NCBI RefSeq assembly: GCF_014705605.1
Contig: NZ_JACXIZ010000044.1
Coordinates: 22,189 to 86,188, forward strand
Direction: 5' to 3'
Source of the DNA: Paenibacillus sabuli
GTDB lineage: Bacteria > Bacillota > Bacilli > Paenibacillales > Paenibacillaceae
Length of the DNA stretch: 64,000 nucleotides
Part shown: in pieces, positions 14,454-22,661 of the stretch
How the letters are laid out: each line of letters opens with the position of its first letter
How positions within the stretch are numbered: the first letter of the stretch is position 1
The notes under the pieces: model-generated
What the model was told of the DNA's origin: nothing
The model's database searches: none
What the model saw: only the letters and a program-made list of their open reading frames with translations
Made by a program: the position numbers and the translations under genes

Positions 14454-16109
14454 TCAGCCGTTCAATCGACGCGCCAGACGTTCGATCCGCAAGCGCAGCT
14501 CGTGGTGGTCGAACGGCTTGACGATGTAATCGTCCGCTCCCATCTGCAGCGCCTGCAGAATATCCGACTGCTTGTTGCGGGACGTCAGCATGACGATCAG
14601 GACATTCTGCTCCGGATAGCCGCTCCGCAAGCGCTGCAGAATATCCGTCCCGTCGACATCCGGCAGCGCGCCGTCCAGCAGCATGATGTATTTCCCGCCC
14701 TCGCTGTACCACCCCGATTCCAAAAAAGCCGTGCCGCTGGAGTAGCTCTGCGTGTCCGCTTGGCGCGCCCAGCCCGGCGGGTGCCAGCCGGCGAATTGTT
14801 GCAGCATCAGCTCGCGAATGACCGGATCGTCGTCGACGAAGATGAGCTGCAGCGGCTTGCCCTCTTCGCTCGCCATCTGCTGCAGGTCGTACAGCATGGT
14901 GCGGTTGCGGCCGGCCCGCTTGCCGGCATACAGGGCCTGATCGGCTTCGCCGATCAATTGCTCGCTCTGGTCGTTGCCGTCGTGAACCATCGTGACGCCT
15001 GCGGTGAAGGTCGTGCGGAAGCTGCCGCCGTGCGGATCGACAAATGACACATTGGCAAAGGCCTGGCGGATACGCTCCACCACGGCTACGGCTTGCTGCG
15101 TATCGTTGTCGGGCAGCAGCAACGCGAATTCCTCGCCGCCGTATCGGCACAAAATGTCCTCGCCGCGAATCGCGCCGAGCACCGTGGCCGCGAATCGGCG
15201 CAGCACATCGTCCCCTGCCAGATGGCCGTAAGTATCATTGACGTTTTTGAAATGATCGAGATCCAGCAGCACCAGCGCAAAACCTCGCTGCGTCCGCTGG
15301 TACGTGGCGATCAGCTGTTGCACGACGCGGTTGAAATGCTTGCGGTTGCAAGCGCCCGTCAGCTCGTCCGTAATGATCGAACGCTCCCAGTCGCGCTTCA
15401 TCGCGAACCGGTTCTGGAGCAGTGCGATCAGGAGCTCCGGATCGACAGGCTTTTCAATCGTGTCCATCGCGCCGGAGCGGTAAGCCGCAAGCCGGTTCTC
15501 CTTCGATAGATGGGCACTGATGACGATGACCGGAATATGATCCTGCCTGGCCTTGTCCATAATTTTGACCAGCAGCTCCATGCCGCTGCGATCCGGCAGC
15601 AGCAGATCGAGCAGGATCAGCTCGGGCTTGCCGTCATAGAACAGCTTCAGCCCGCGCCTCGCGGTAAGGGCGATGCTGACGCTGAAGGCCTCGCGCTCCA
15701 GCACATCCTTCAAGTAAGTGACCAGCTCGATATCGTCGTCGATAATCAGCACCCGTCCTGCAGCCTCGTCCGGCAGATCAGCCTCCCGCTCCTCCGGTTC
15801 GGTCGCTACCCGCTCGTGATCAGGCTTGCAGCCATCCGCGCCAAGCGCCGCGAGCGCTTGCTTGCGCGCCTCTTCCACGAGCGGCTCCCATTCGGTGCTC
15901 GGCACCATGCGGCGGCTCTCTTCCCCGATTGCCGCCTCGCCGCGGGCCGCGCTTTGCTCCAGAGCACTCAGGCCGAGCGTCCCTGCCGTGCCCTTCAAGT
16001 TGTGAAAGAACCGGTACAGCTCCTGTGCGTCCAGCTCGCTTTTTTCCCACGAACCGAAAAATTGCTCCACTCGCTGTGCCAGTTGTCGAATATAGGCCGT
16101 TTTATCCAT
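14454..16109 (-). CDS. HPt-REC-GGDEF-REC response regulator / diguanylate cyclase
   Basis: The 551-residue soluble protein has an HPt domain (phospho-acceptor His36 in FHNLKGTAG), a receiver domain (about 118-238, Asp168), a GGDEF domain (about 243-410) and a second receiver (about 420-550, Asp479). The GGDEF active site GGEEF (324-328) is intact and an RxxD inhibitory site (315-318) lies five residues upstream, so active, product-inhibited cyclic-di-GMP synthesis is expected. It is monocistronic. Phosphate could pass through its own HPt from a hybrid kinase such as the one at 46998-49841; that link is inferred. Confidence 0.93.
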   Translation of the reverse strand: MDKTAYIRQLAQRVEQFFGSWEKSELDAQELYRFFHNLKGTAGTLGLSALEQSAARGEAAIGEESRRMVPSTEWEPLVEEARKQALAALGADGCKPDHERVATEPEEREADLPDEAAGRVLIIDDDIELVTYLKDVLEREAFSVSIALTARRGLKLFYDGKPELILLDLLLPDRSGMELLVKIMDKARQDHIPVIVISAHLSKENRLAAYRSGAMDTIEKPVDPELLIALLQNRFAMKRDWERSIITDELTGACNRKHFNRVVQQLIATYQRTQRGFALVLLDLDHFKNVNDTYGHLAGDDVLRRFAATVLGAIRGEDILCRYGGEEFALLLPDNDTQQAVAVVERIRQAFANVSFVDPHGGSFRTTFTAGVTMVHDGNDQSEQLIGEADQALYAGKRAGRNRTMLYDLQQMASEEGKPLQLIFVDDDPVIRELMLQQFAGWHPPGWARQADTQSYSSGTAFLESGWYSEGGKYIMLLDGALPDVDGTDILQRLRSGYPEQNVLIVMLTSRNKQSDILQALQMGADDYIVKPFDHHELRLRIERLARRLNG

Positions 16110-16152
16110 GCTGCTCCTTTAGCTGCGTATCGGAATTTGTTGTTCGAGTTCG

Positions 16153-16181
16153 ATTATAGCACACTCTGCTAGCGCGTCTAA
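16153..16181 (-). promoter_or_regulatory. promoter of the GGDEF regulator gene
   Basis: On the minus strand TTAGAC is followed after 17 bp by TATAAT with an extended TG-C element (TGCTATAAT), about 44 bp before the ATG. An AAAGGAG ribosome site completes the unit. Confidence 0.6.
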
Positions 16182-16296
16182 CGCTTATTACCCGCAAGCC
16201 TGGCGCTTCAAGCGTCGGACGAAGAGCTTGCCGCACAACCCGGCTTTTTTTCAAGGGCTACTCTTTAGTATGTATTTAGCAAGTTGAAAGACTGCC

Positions 16297-16311
16297 TTAA
16301 GCTTTTCTTAA
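16297..16311. promoter_or_regulatory. inverted repeat upstream of the BceAB-like operon
   Basis: TTAAG-N5-CTTAA lies 38 bp before the ATG of the ATPase gene. Such exporters are usually controlled by BceR-type regulators, but the motif is short, so binding is only a suggestion. Confidence 0.3.
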
Positions 16312-16349
16312 CCGCTATAGGTTACGCTGAGAAGCAAGGAGGCGAAACG

Positions 16350-17138
16350 ATGAACGTATCAATGATTGAAGCGCAGAACGTCACCAAGCACTACCATTCG
16401 GGTCGAGGTCAGATCATCCAAGTACTCGGCGGCATTACCTTCACCATGCAAGCCGGGGAATTTGTCGGGATCATGGGGCCGTCCGGCTCCGGCAAGACGA
16501 CGCTGCTGAATGTCATTGCCACGCTGGATGCTCCCTCAACCGGCGCCATTCGGATCGCCGGCACCGACATCACAACGCTGAATGCGCGTCAGAGCGCCGA
16601 TTTTCGCGCCCGGCGGCTCGGTTTTATTTTTCAAGATTACAACCTGCTCGACAATCTGACTATCGACGACAACATCGCACTGCCGCTGGCGCTTCAGCAT
16701 GCGCCTGCAGCCGAGGTCAAGGCGCGCGTAGCGCGCTTGATGACGGAATTCGGAATCGCCTCGCTCGCCGGACGCTACCCCGTGGAGCTGTCCGGCGGAC
16801 AAAAGCAGCGCGCTGCAGCCGCTCGCGCCGTCATCCACAAGCCTGCGCTGCTGCTCGGCGACGAGCCGACCGGCGCGCTGGATTCGCATAATGCGGCCGT
16901 GCTGCTCGAGATTCTGACCCATCTCAATCGCGAAGGCGCGTCGATCCTGATGGTCACGCACGACGCCGTGACGGCGAGCAGCTGCAACCGCATCCTGTAC
17001 ATGCGCGACGGCATGCTGAGCCGCGAGCTGCGGCGCACCGGCACGCGACAACAATTCTATCGGGAGATCCTCGCGCTGCTGGGCGAGCAGGATATGAATG
17101 TCGGGACAGCGGCAGCGCTCCGGGAGGCGCATCCATGA
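16350..17138 (+). CDS. ABC transporter ATP-binding protein, BceA-like
   Basis: The 262-residue ATPase has Walker A GPSGSGKTT (near residue 48), the Q-loop in FIFQDYNLLDNLT, signature LSGGQKQR, and Walker B ALLLGDEPTGALD. The DYNLLDNLT segment and the pairing with an FtsX-like permease are characteristic of BceA/VraF-type peptide-antibiotic detoxification modules. The ATG follows AAGGAGG by 7 bp and the gene overlaps the permease gene by 4 bp (ATGA). No BceRS-type kinase is adjacent. Confidence 0.9.
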   Translation: MNVSMIEAQNVTKHYHSGRGQIIQVLGGITFTMQAGEFVGIMGPSGSGKTTLLNVIATLDAPSTGAIRIAGTDITTLNARQSADFRARRLGFIFQDYNLLDNLTIDDNIALPLALQHAPAAEVKARVARLMTEFGIASLAGRYPVELSGGQKQRAAAARAVIHKPALLLGDEPTGALDSHNAAVLLEILTHLNREGASILMVTHDAVTASSCNRILYMRDGMLSRELRRTGTRQQFYREILALLGEQDMNVGTAAALREAHP

Positions 17139-18991
17139 CGCTCAAGCTCGCCCTCTCGGGCATCCGCGGCCGATTGCGGAATCTGATCGTCCTGTTGGCC
17201 GGTCTCGTCGTATCGATCGCCATTTTCTACATGTTTCAGACGATGGCCTGGAATACCGCGTTCATTACGCACAATGCGATGATTAATTCCATTCAGCTCG
17301 TTTATGCGATGGGTTCCTTTTTACTGGCCGCAGTCACCCTTTTTTACGTCATCTACGCCGGCGGATTTTTGTTCTCGCTGCGGCAGCGCGAATATGGCAT
17401 GTACATGACGATCGGCGCCAGGCGCAGCCGCGTGCGCACGGTCATGCTGCTCGAATGGCTCGTGATCGGCGGCGCGGCGATCGTGATTGGCATGGCGCTC
17501 GGCTGCGGGCTGGCGCTGCTCGTATCGTCGCTGCTGGCGAACATGCTGGACACGACCTTTTCCGGCTATCGCGCCCTGTACGGTCCCGCCGTCCTGTTCA
17601 CGGTCGTCTTTTACGTCGCGCTGCTGGCAGTGACGGCGCTCTGGAGCCAGCTCAAGCTCGGGCGCATGCGGCTGCTGCAGCTGCTCCGGGCCGGCGACAG
17701 CGCCGAGCGCCCCGCTCGCGCCGGACGAGGCGCATTTTGGGGCGGATTGCTCGGACTCGGCGCGCTCCTGATCGGGTATATCGCGCTGACCTTCATGGAG
17801 CAGCTGCGCGAGATCGGCTTGTTGGCCGCGACCGTCATGACGCCGCTGGGGACTTATTTGCTGTTCATGACCTGGCTCCCCAGGCTCGTACGACGCGCGG
17901 GACGTAGCGACCGGCGGCTTGCCGGCATTCGCGCTTTTACGAACGGGCAGCTCGCCTTCCGGGTGCGCGACCTGTCGCGCATGCTGGCGACGACGGCTCT
18001 GCTGGTGGCGCTCGGTACGGGCGCGATCGCGGGCGGCATCGCCTTCCTGAACGACGCCTATCTCAAGGCGCGCCAATCCGGACAGTACGATATCGTGCTC
18101 GAAAACCCCGATCCGCAGCAGCTCGAGCTGCTGCGAGCGGTGACGTTCGAGGAGCGGCACGAGCTGCGCGTCAAGCGCGAGGACGCGGTCGCCTGGGTTG
18201 CCCGCGCGGATCTCGAGGCGATGCTCGCGCACACGCCCCCAGTGCTGGAGGACGGGACCGTCCTGGAAGAAGCGCTGCCCGGGGGCCAGCAAGCGATCAC
18301 CTGGACATCGCATCCGCAGTGGCGGCAGCTGCTGTCGGGCGTCCTGCCCGCGTCCGCCCTTGGCGCAGACGAGATTCGGCTAGCCGACAATTCGTACTTT
18401 GGCGCCATCGGCACGGCAGCCACGACCGTGTGGTTCGGCCGATCCGACGACTTTTTGGCCTATACCGACATTTGGGGTGAATTGGAGAGCGGTCGCACAG
18501 CTTATCATTGGAGCAAGTACGATCAGTATCAAGACAATCTGGGGCTGGCCGGAGGCACGGTATTTATGGGGTTTTTCCTCGGAGTAGCTTTCCTGACGAT
18601 GATGGCGAGCTGTCTGATGTTCAAAATTTTGAGCGGGGCGTCCACCGACGCGCGGCGCTACGCGCTGCTGCGCAAGCTCGGCGTCCGCGGCGAACGGATG
18701 CGCGCCTCCATTCGCCGCGAGCTTGGATACCTCTTTTTGCTGCCCGGCGCAGCCGGATTACTGCATGTGCTGGTCGGCATGAACTTGTTTGCTTTCATTC
18801 TTCAGCAGCCTTATTACCGTCTCTGGCTGCCGCTGCTGATGTTCGCCGTCATTTACGGGCTGTATTATCTCGTCACCGTATGGATGTACAACCGACTCGC
18901 ATTGCCTGCCCCGGTTTCCGGCGACGTGCCGCACACGCGCCAGACAGGCGGCGGCACGCGCTATCCGGGCGGCAGCATGTCGCGGAACTGA
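17135..18991 (+). CDS. ABC transporter permease, BceB/FtsX-like
   Basis: The 618-residue membrane protein has about ten predicted membrane segments in the BceB arrangement: one at the N-terminus, a group near 55-265, a large extracellular domain (about 300-465) and a C-terminal group (470-600). The motif FSLRQREYGMYMTIGARRSRV matches the FtsX-type coupling region. With the overlapping ATPase gene it likely gives resistance to a cell-wall-active peptide; the ligand is unknown. Its last 31 bp overlap the end of the convergent protease gene. Confidence 0.88.
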   Translation: MTLKLALSGIRGRLRNLIVLLAGLVVSIAIFYMFQTMAWNTAFITHNAMINSIQLVYAMGSFLLAAVTLFYVIYAGGFLFSLRQREYGMYMTIGARRSRVRTVMLLEWLVIGGAAIVIGMALGCGLALLVSSLLANMLDTTFSGYRALYGPAVLFTVVFYVALLAVTALWSQLKLGRMRLLQLLRAGDSAERPARAGRGAFWGGLLGLGALLIGYIALTFMEQLREIGLLAATVMTPLGTYLLFMTWLPRLVRRAGRSDRRLAGIRAFTNGQLAFRVRDLSRMLATTALLVALGTGAIAGGIAFLNDAYLKARQSGQYDIVLENPDPQQLELLRAVTFEERHELRVKREDAVAWVARADLEAMLAHTPPVLEDGTVLEEALPGGQQAITWTSHPQWRQLLSGVLPASALGADEIRLADNSYFGAIGTAATTVWFGRSDDFLAYTDIWGELESGRTAYHWSKYDQYQDNLGLAGGTVFMGFFLGVAFLTMMASCLMFKILSGASTDARRYALLRKLGVRGERMRASIRRELGYLFLLPGAAGLLHVLVGMNLFAFILQQPYYRLWLPLLMFAVIYGLYYLVTVWMYNRLALPAPVSGDVPHTRQTGGGTRYPGGSMSRN

Positions 18992-19899
18992 TCGATCGGA
19001 ATCGCATATCCCACATCCTTGCTTTCGCCGTCCTGGCGGATTTGGCCGGTCGCAAAAACGACCGCCACGGCGCGCCCCTCCTCGTTCAGGACCGGGCTTC
19101 CGCTGTTGCCGGGATAGACGGGCGCATTCAGCGCCAACACAGGCGCCGCGCGTCCGGTTAGCCGGACCAGACCGATTGCCGTGCCTTCGGCCGCAATTTG
19201 CGTGAACTGGAGCGGATTGCCGATGATGTAGATCGTGCTGCCCTCGGCCGCAGGTTCATCCGCCAGCGCGATCCCGGGCAACGATTCGGTGACGTCGAGC
19301 TCCGCCTTGAGGATGGCGATATCGAGCGCCGGATCGCTCGCCACCGTCACCGCTTCCCAGCTGCGATCATGCTCGGGGAACTTGATCAAGGTGAACGGGC
19401 CGTCCTCGATGACGTGATAATTCGTAAGGATATAGCCGTTCTGAAGGTGGAACCCCGTGCCTTTTCCACCCTCGGTGCCGACGGCAACCACCGCGCGCTT
19501 ATAGTCCTGAATATCCGCGCGCGAAGAGAGCTCCTTGGATTTGGACAAGAACGGCAGCGTCTGAAAGTTATAAATTTGCGGCCAGAACGCAATGATGTTG
19601 CCGACCAGCGCCAGCGCCAGCGCGATCAGCACCGTTCGGCGAATCCAGGGCGAACGGGGGGGAGGCGCGTCTTCCTCCTCCTCCTCGTCCCAAAGAAAAT
19701 CCTCCGGATCGGGCTCCCACGGTTCCTCTTCGTTGCGCTCCGCAGGCGATTGGCCATGGAGCTCAGCGCGCGTCTGGCGGTAATGATCGAGTGAAACGAC
19801 ATGATTCGGCTGCTTGGTCCGCTCGCTCCCCGCTTCGGTATCCTGGTAATCGGCAGCGCCCGGACGGCGCGGCCGCCGTTTGTCTTGCTCGTCGCTCAT
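18961..19899 (-). CDS. membrane-anchored trypsin-like serine protease (S1C, HtrA-like without PDZ)
   Basis: The 312-residue protein has an acidic cytoplasmic N-terminus of about 85 residues, one membrane segment (about 88-106) and an extracellular S1 protease domain. The triad is visible as His162 (LTNYHVIEDG), Asp193 (ALDIAILKAE) and Ser266 (YPGNSGSPV). It ends shortly after the protease domain, so the PDZ domain of HtrA/DegP is absent. It probably takes part in envelope protein quality control. It overlaps the convergent permease gene by 31 bp. Confidence 0.9.
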   Translation of the reverse strand: MSDEQDKRRPRRPGAADYQDTEAGSERTKQPNHVVSLDHYRQTRAELHGQSPAERNEEEPWEPDPEDFLWDEEEEEDAPPPRSPWIRRTVLIALALALVGNIIAFWPQIYNFQTLPFLSKSKELSSRADIQDYKRAVVAVGTEGGKGTGFHLQNGYILTNYHVIEDGPFTLIKFPEHDRSWEAVTVASDPALDIAILKAELDVTESLPGIALADEPAAEGSTIYIIGNPLQFTQIAAEGTAIGLVRLTGRAAPVLALNAPVYPGNSGSPVLNEEGRAVAVVFATGQIRQDGESKDVGYAIPIDQFRDMLPPG

Positions 19900-19914
19900 A
19901 ACGTCCTCCGTCGT

Positions 19915-20874
19915 TTAGTCGAACAGCTTCTTGTACTTGCCGTAGCCCTCAGCTTCCAGCTGATCGACCGGCACGAAGCGAAGCGCCGCCGAATTGATGC
20001 AGTAGCGCAGGCCGCCCGGCGCCGGCCCGTCGTTGAACACGTGCCCCAGATGCGAATCCGCCTGCTTGCTGCGCACCTCCGTGCGGACCATGCCGTGACT
20101 CAGGTCCGATTCCTCGTGGATGTCCACATCGTCCAGGGGACGCGTGAAGCTCGGCCAGCCGCAATGCGAATCGAATTTTTCCTTTGAGCTGAATAGCGGC
20201 TCGCCGGATACGATGTCCACGTAGAGCCCGTCCCCCTTGTGATCCCAATACGCATTGTCGAAGGGCGGCTCGGTGGCGCTGTTCTGGGTGACCTCGTACT
20301 GGAGCGGCGTCAGTCGCTCCCGCAGCGACGTTTTGTCCTGCCCGGGACGCCAGTGCTTGCCGAGGAACGCGTCGCGCCCGGAGCCCTTGCGGTACATCTG
20401 GTAGCGAATCGGATTTTTTTTGTAATAGGCCTGATGATACTCCTCGGCCGGGTAGAAGGTGACGGCCGGCTCGATCGGCGTCACGATCGGCTTGTCGAAG
20501 CGACCGCTCGCCTCGAGCTCGCGCCTGGATTGCTCGGCGGCGATGCGTTGCTCCTCGTTGTGATAGAAGATCGCGGTGCGGTACGACTCGCCCTTATCGT
20601 AGAATTGCCCGTGCGGATCCGTCGGATCAATCTGCTGCCAGAACATGTCCAGCAGCGCCTGATACGGCAGTTGCTCCTCGTCGTACGTAATTTGCACCGC
20701 TTCCGCATGGCCGGTCGTCTCCGAGCACACTTCCTCGTACGTCGGATTCTCCGTATGGCCGCCGGTATAGCCGGAGACGACGCTGACGACGCCGGGTATC
20801 TGGTCGAACGGCTTGACCATGCACCAGAAGCAGCCGCCTGCAAATGTCGCTTTAGCCGGTTCGGCATTGTGCAT
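19915..20874 (-). CDS. msrAB: bifunctional peptide methionine sulfoxide reductase MsrA/MsrB
   Basis: The 319-residue fusion begins with MsrA (FAGGCFWCM, catalytic Cys15; SGYTGG) and continues from about residue 175 with MsrB (SHCGWPSFT, catalytic Cys in [11 protein letters not shown]). The CxxC zinc pairs of one MsrB class are absent. Together the domains reduce both stereoisomers of methionine sulfoxide. The ATG at 20874 is chosen because GGAGGG lies 6 bp upstream; the longer frame would start inside that site. No signal peptide is seen, so it is cytoplasmic. Confidence 0.95.
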   Translation of the reverse strand: MHNAEPAKATFAGGCFWCMVKPFDQIPGVVSVVSGYTGGHTENPTYEEVCSETTGHAEAVQITYDEEQLPYQALLDMFWQQIDPTDPHGQFYDKGESYRTAIFYHNEEQRIAAEQSRRELEASGRFDKPIVTPIEPAVTFYPAEEYHQAYYKKNPIRYQMYRKGSGRDAFLGKHWRPGQDKTSLRERLTPLQYEVTQNSATEPPFDNAYWDHKGDGLYVDIVSGEPLFSSKEKFDSHCGWPSFTRPLDDVDIHEESDLSHGMVRTEVRSKQADSHLGHVFNDGPAPGGLRYCINSAALRFVPVDQLEAEGYGKYKKLFD

Positions 20875-21018
20875 CTCTATCCCTCCATTCAATGCGCGCC
20901 GCAGGGTGCAGCTTGTCCTGCGTCCGCTTGTACGTCTATTTAACCATTACGCCGCCCACCAATGCAAATGCTTGTCATGGGCCGCGTAGCTGGAGACGCG
21001 TTGCCGGGACGGCATGCG

Positions 21019-21050
21019 AAAAAGCCGAAGCCGCTTCCATCGACTTCGGC
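21019..21050 (-). terminator. terminator of the 24-codon peptide gene
   Basis: On the minus strand GCCGAAG pairs with CTTCGGC and is followed by TTTTT, 29 bp after the small gene's stop. Confidence 0.7.
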
Positions 21051-21078
21051 AGTTTCATGGGTAGCTCGGCCATTACGG

Positions 21079-21153
21079 TTAATCCGATCGGGTAGCCAGA
21101 TCGACGATCATCACGATCAGCATCAGCAGTTGAATGAGCAGCTCCGTGCCCAT
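21079..21153 (-). CDS. 24-residue hydrophobic peptide
   Basis: An ATG with a strong GGGAGGG site 6 bp upstream opens a 24-codon frame. The peptide starts MGTELLIQLL, continues with a Leu/Ile/Val/Met membrane segment and ends with a polar LATRSD tail, and a rho-independent terminator follows at once. The combination of a ribosome site, one membrane helix and a terminator supports a real gene. It resembles in form the small toxic or regulatory membrane peptides of Firmicutes (holin-like or type I toxin class), but no family is recognised. The 190 bp upstream up to 21343 hold no other gene that could be supported. Confidence 0.55.
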   Translation of the reverse strand: MGTELLIQLLMLIVMIVDLATRSD

Positions 21154-21350
21154 CGCAATCCCTCCCTGCCGGTTCGTCATGCTCCTTCGAGCGGCTTCTC
21201 CTCTCCCGCCGGTGGCCTCGTCTCCCCTATCATATCTATGCAGCGGCGCTCGTCTTCATGTTTGCAATCGACAATGAGCGGGTATCTGTAACGAATCCCC
21301 GGGCATGACGCATCGATAAACGTGTCGTTCAGGAGCTACAAAACTGATAG

Positions 21351-21380
21351 CGGCCGCAGCGGGAATTACCGCTGCGGCCG
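21351..21380 (-). terminator. terminator of the PepSY gene at 21388
   Basis: CGGCCGCAGCGG and CCGCTGCGGCCG form a perfect 12-bp stem with a 6-base loop. On the minus strand a short TTTT follows about 8 bases later. Confidence 0.65.
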
Positions 21381-21387
21381 TTCGCGT

Positions 21388-21978
21388 TCAATCCCTATCG
21401 TCATCATCGTCGCGGTCGTCATCATGCTCCCAATCCGCATATACGATTGAGCCGTCGACTGCGTCGACACCCACCTCCACGGCGTTGCCGCGCGCTTGAT
21501 CGCCGCTTGGCCGCACGTCCACCTCGTAGATCAGCACGCCGTCTTCCTCGTCCAGATCGACCTCCGTTGCCGTGCCCGGCACCTGCGCGAGCGCCGCCTC
21601 CACCGCCTTGGCGGCTCCGATCGTCGGGCGGCCGTCCCGATAGGCCGCCAGATCATCGTCGTCGTCATCATCTTCCCGCTCGCTATGCGTCCCCAGCAGC
21701 TTGCCCGTATACGCCTCGATTCGAACCTCGACCGAGGTCGCGCCGCGATCCAGCTCCACCTCGTAATAACGCGTCCCGCCGCTGCGCTCCAGCTCGATGC
21801 TCTCCACATGGCCCGATGCGTGCTCCAACGCCAGCGCCTCTGCCTTGGCCACGCCGATCAGCTTGCCCGCACCGCTCTCATTCTGTGCGGCCTGCACAGC
21901 GCCGATTCCGTACAGACTGCCGGCCGCGAGCACGACCGCGCATGCGCCGACCCAGCCTTTCATGCTTCGTCTATTCAT
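21388..21978 (-). CDS. secreted acidic PepSY-domain protein A
   Basis: The 196-residue protein has a signal peptide (hydrophobic 8-28, cleavage near VQA-AQ), then two PepSY repeats (about 42-95 and 115-170), each ending in the typical EAYTGKLLG or DAVDGSIVY phrase. Runs of seven and more Asp lie between the repeats and at the C-terminus, a possible calcium-binding feature. PepSY domains are extracellular protease-inhibitor or sensor modules. It lies downstream of an OmpR-type two-component system and a second PepSY protein, with a 107-bp gap to the latter. Confidence 0.82.
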   Translation of the reverse strand: MNRRSMKGWVGACAVVLAAGSLYGIGAVQAAQNESGAGKLIGVAKAEALALEHASGHVESIELERSGGTRYYEVELDRGATSVEVRIEAYTGKLLGTHSEREDDDDDDDLAAYRDGRPTIGAAKAVEAALAQVPGTATEVDLDEEDGVLIYEVDVRPSGDQARGNAVEVGVDAVDGSIVYADWEHDDDRDDDDDRD

Positions 21979-22085
21979 CCTTCATCGCCTCCATTGCCAG
22001 TTGTCGGTACAAGACAACTTTACACTCCGGAGATGAGGAAAGGCTGACAGTTCCATTAGAATTCGATGAGAATCGGCACCGCATC

Positions 22086-22661
22086 CTAATCTTCTTCCTC
22101 GTCCTCGTCTTCGTCGTCATCGTCATCCCAGGCGATCGACCGCACTTCGCCGGATATCGCATGCACTTGGACGATAGCTTCTCTGCCGTCGGCGGCGTCG
22201 ATCTCGACCAGGAAGTAGCGGCCGCCCTCGCCCTCCTCCTCGTCGATATCCTGGACCTCACCGGGTACGGCTGCCAGCGCCAGCGCCGCCGCCTCCTGCT
22301 CCGACAGCTCAAGGTCGGGCGACACGTCCGGATCGTCGCCTTTATCCGCACCGCCGGGAGACGGCGTGTCGGGCGGATCGTAGGCCTCCAGTCGCCGAAT
22401 CGAGAGGATGGCGCCGTCGCGGGCGTCGACCGTGAAGCCATACCGCCCCCGCTCGGTCTCCAGCTCGATGCGGTACGCGTCGCCCTGCAGCACGGCGCCG
22501 CTGATCTCGCCGGCATAGGCGTCGCGCACCGCCTCCTGCGCATCGCGGATGCTGAGCGGCGGCGCCGCAGCGTCGGTCGAGCAGCGCCACAGCACCGCTC
22601 CCGCGACGACGACGAGCAGCACCGTTAGCGCTGCGCTTGCCGTGCGTTTGGTGAATCTCAT
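22086..22661 (-). CDS. membrane-anchored acidic PepSY-domain protein B
   Basis: The 191-residue protein has an N-terminal hydrophobic segment (about 10-27) that could be an uncleaved anchor; the following WRCS has no convincing lipobox. Two PepSY-like repeats (about 36-92 and 115-178) are followed by an Asp/Glu tail of about 15 residues. The ATG overlaps the stop of the sensor kinase gene (ATGA), so it is translationally coupled to that two-component system and may modulate the kinase. Confidence 0.82.
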   Translation of the reverse strand: MRFTKRTASAALTVLLVVVAGAVLWRCSTDAAAPPLSIRDAQEAVRDAYAGEISGAVLQGDAYRIELETERGRYGFTVDARDGAILSIRRLEAYDPPDTPSPGGADKGDDPDVSPDLELSEQEAAALALAAVPGEVQDIDEEEGEGGRYFLVEIDAADGREAIVQVHAISGEVRSIAWDDDDDEDEDEEED

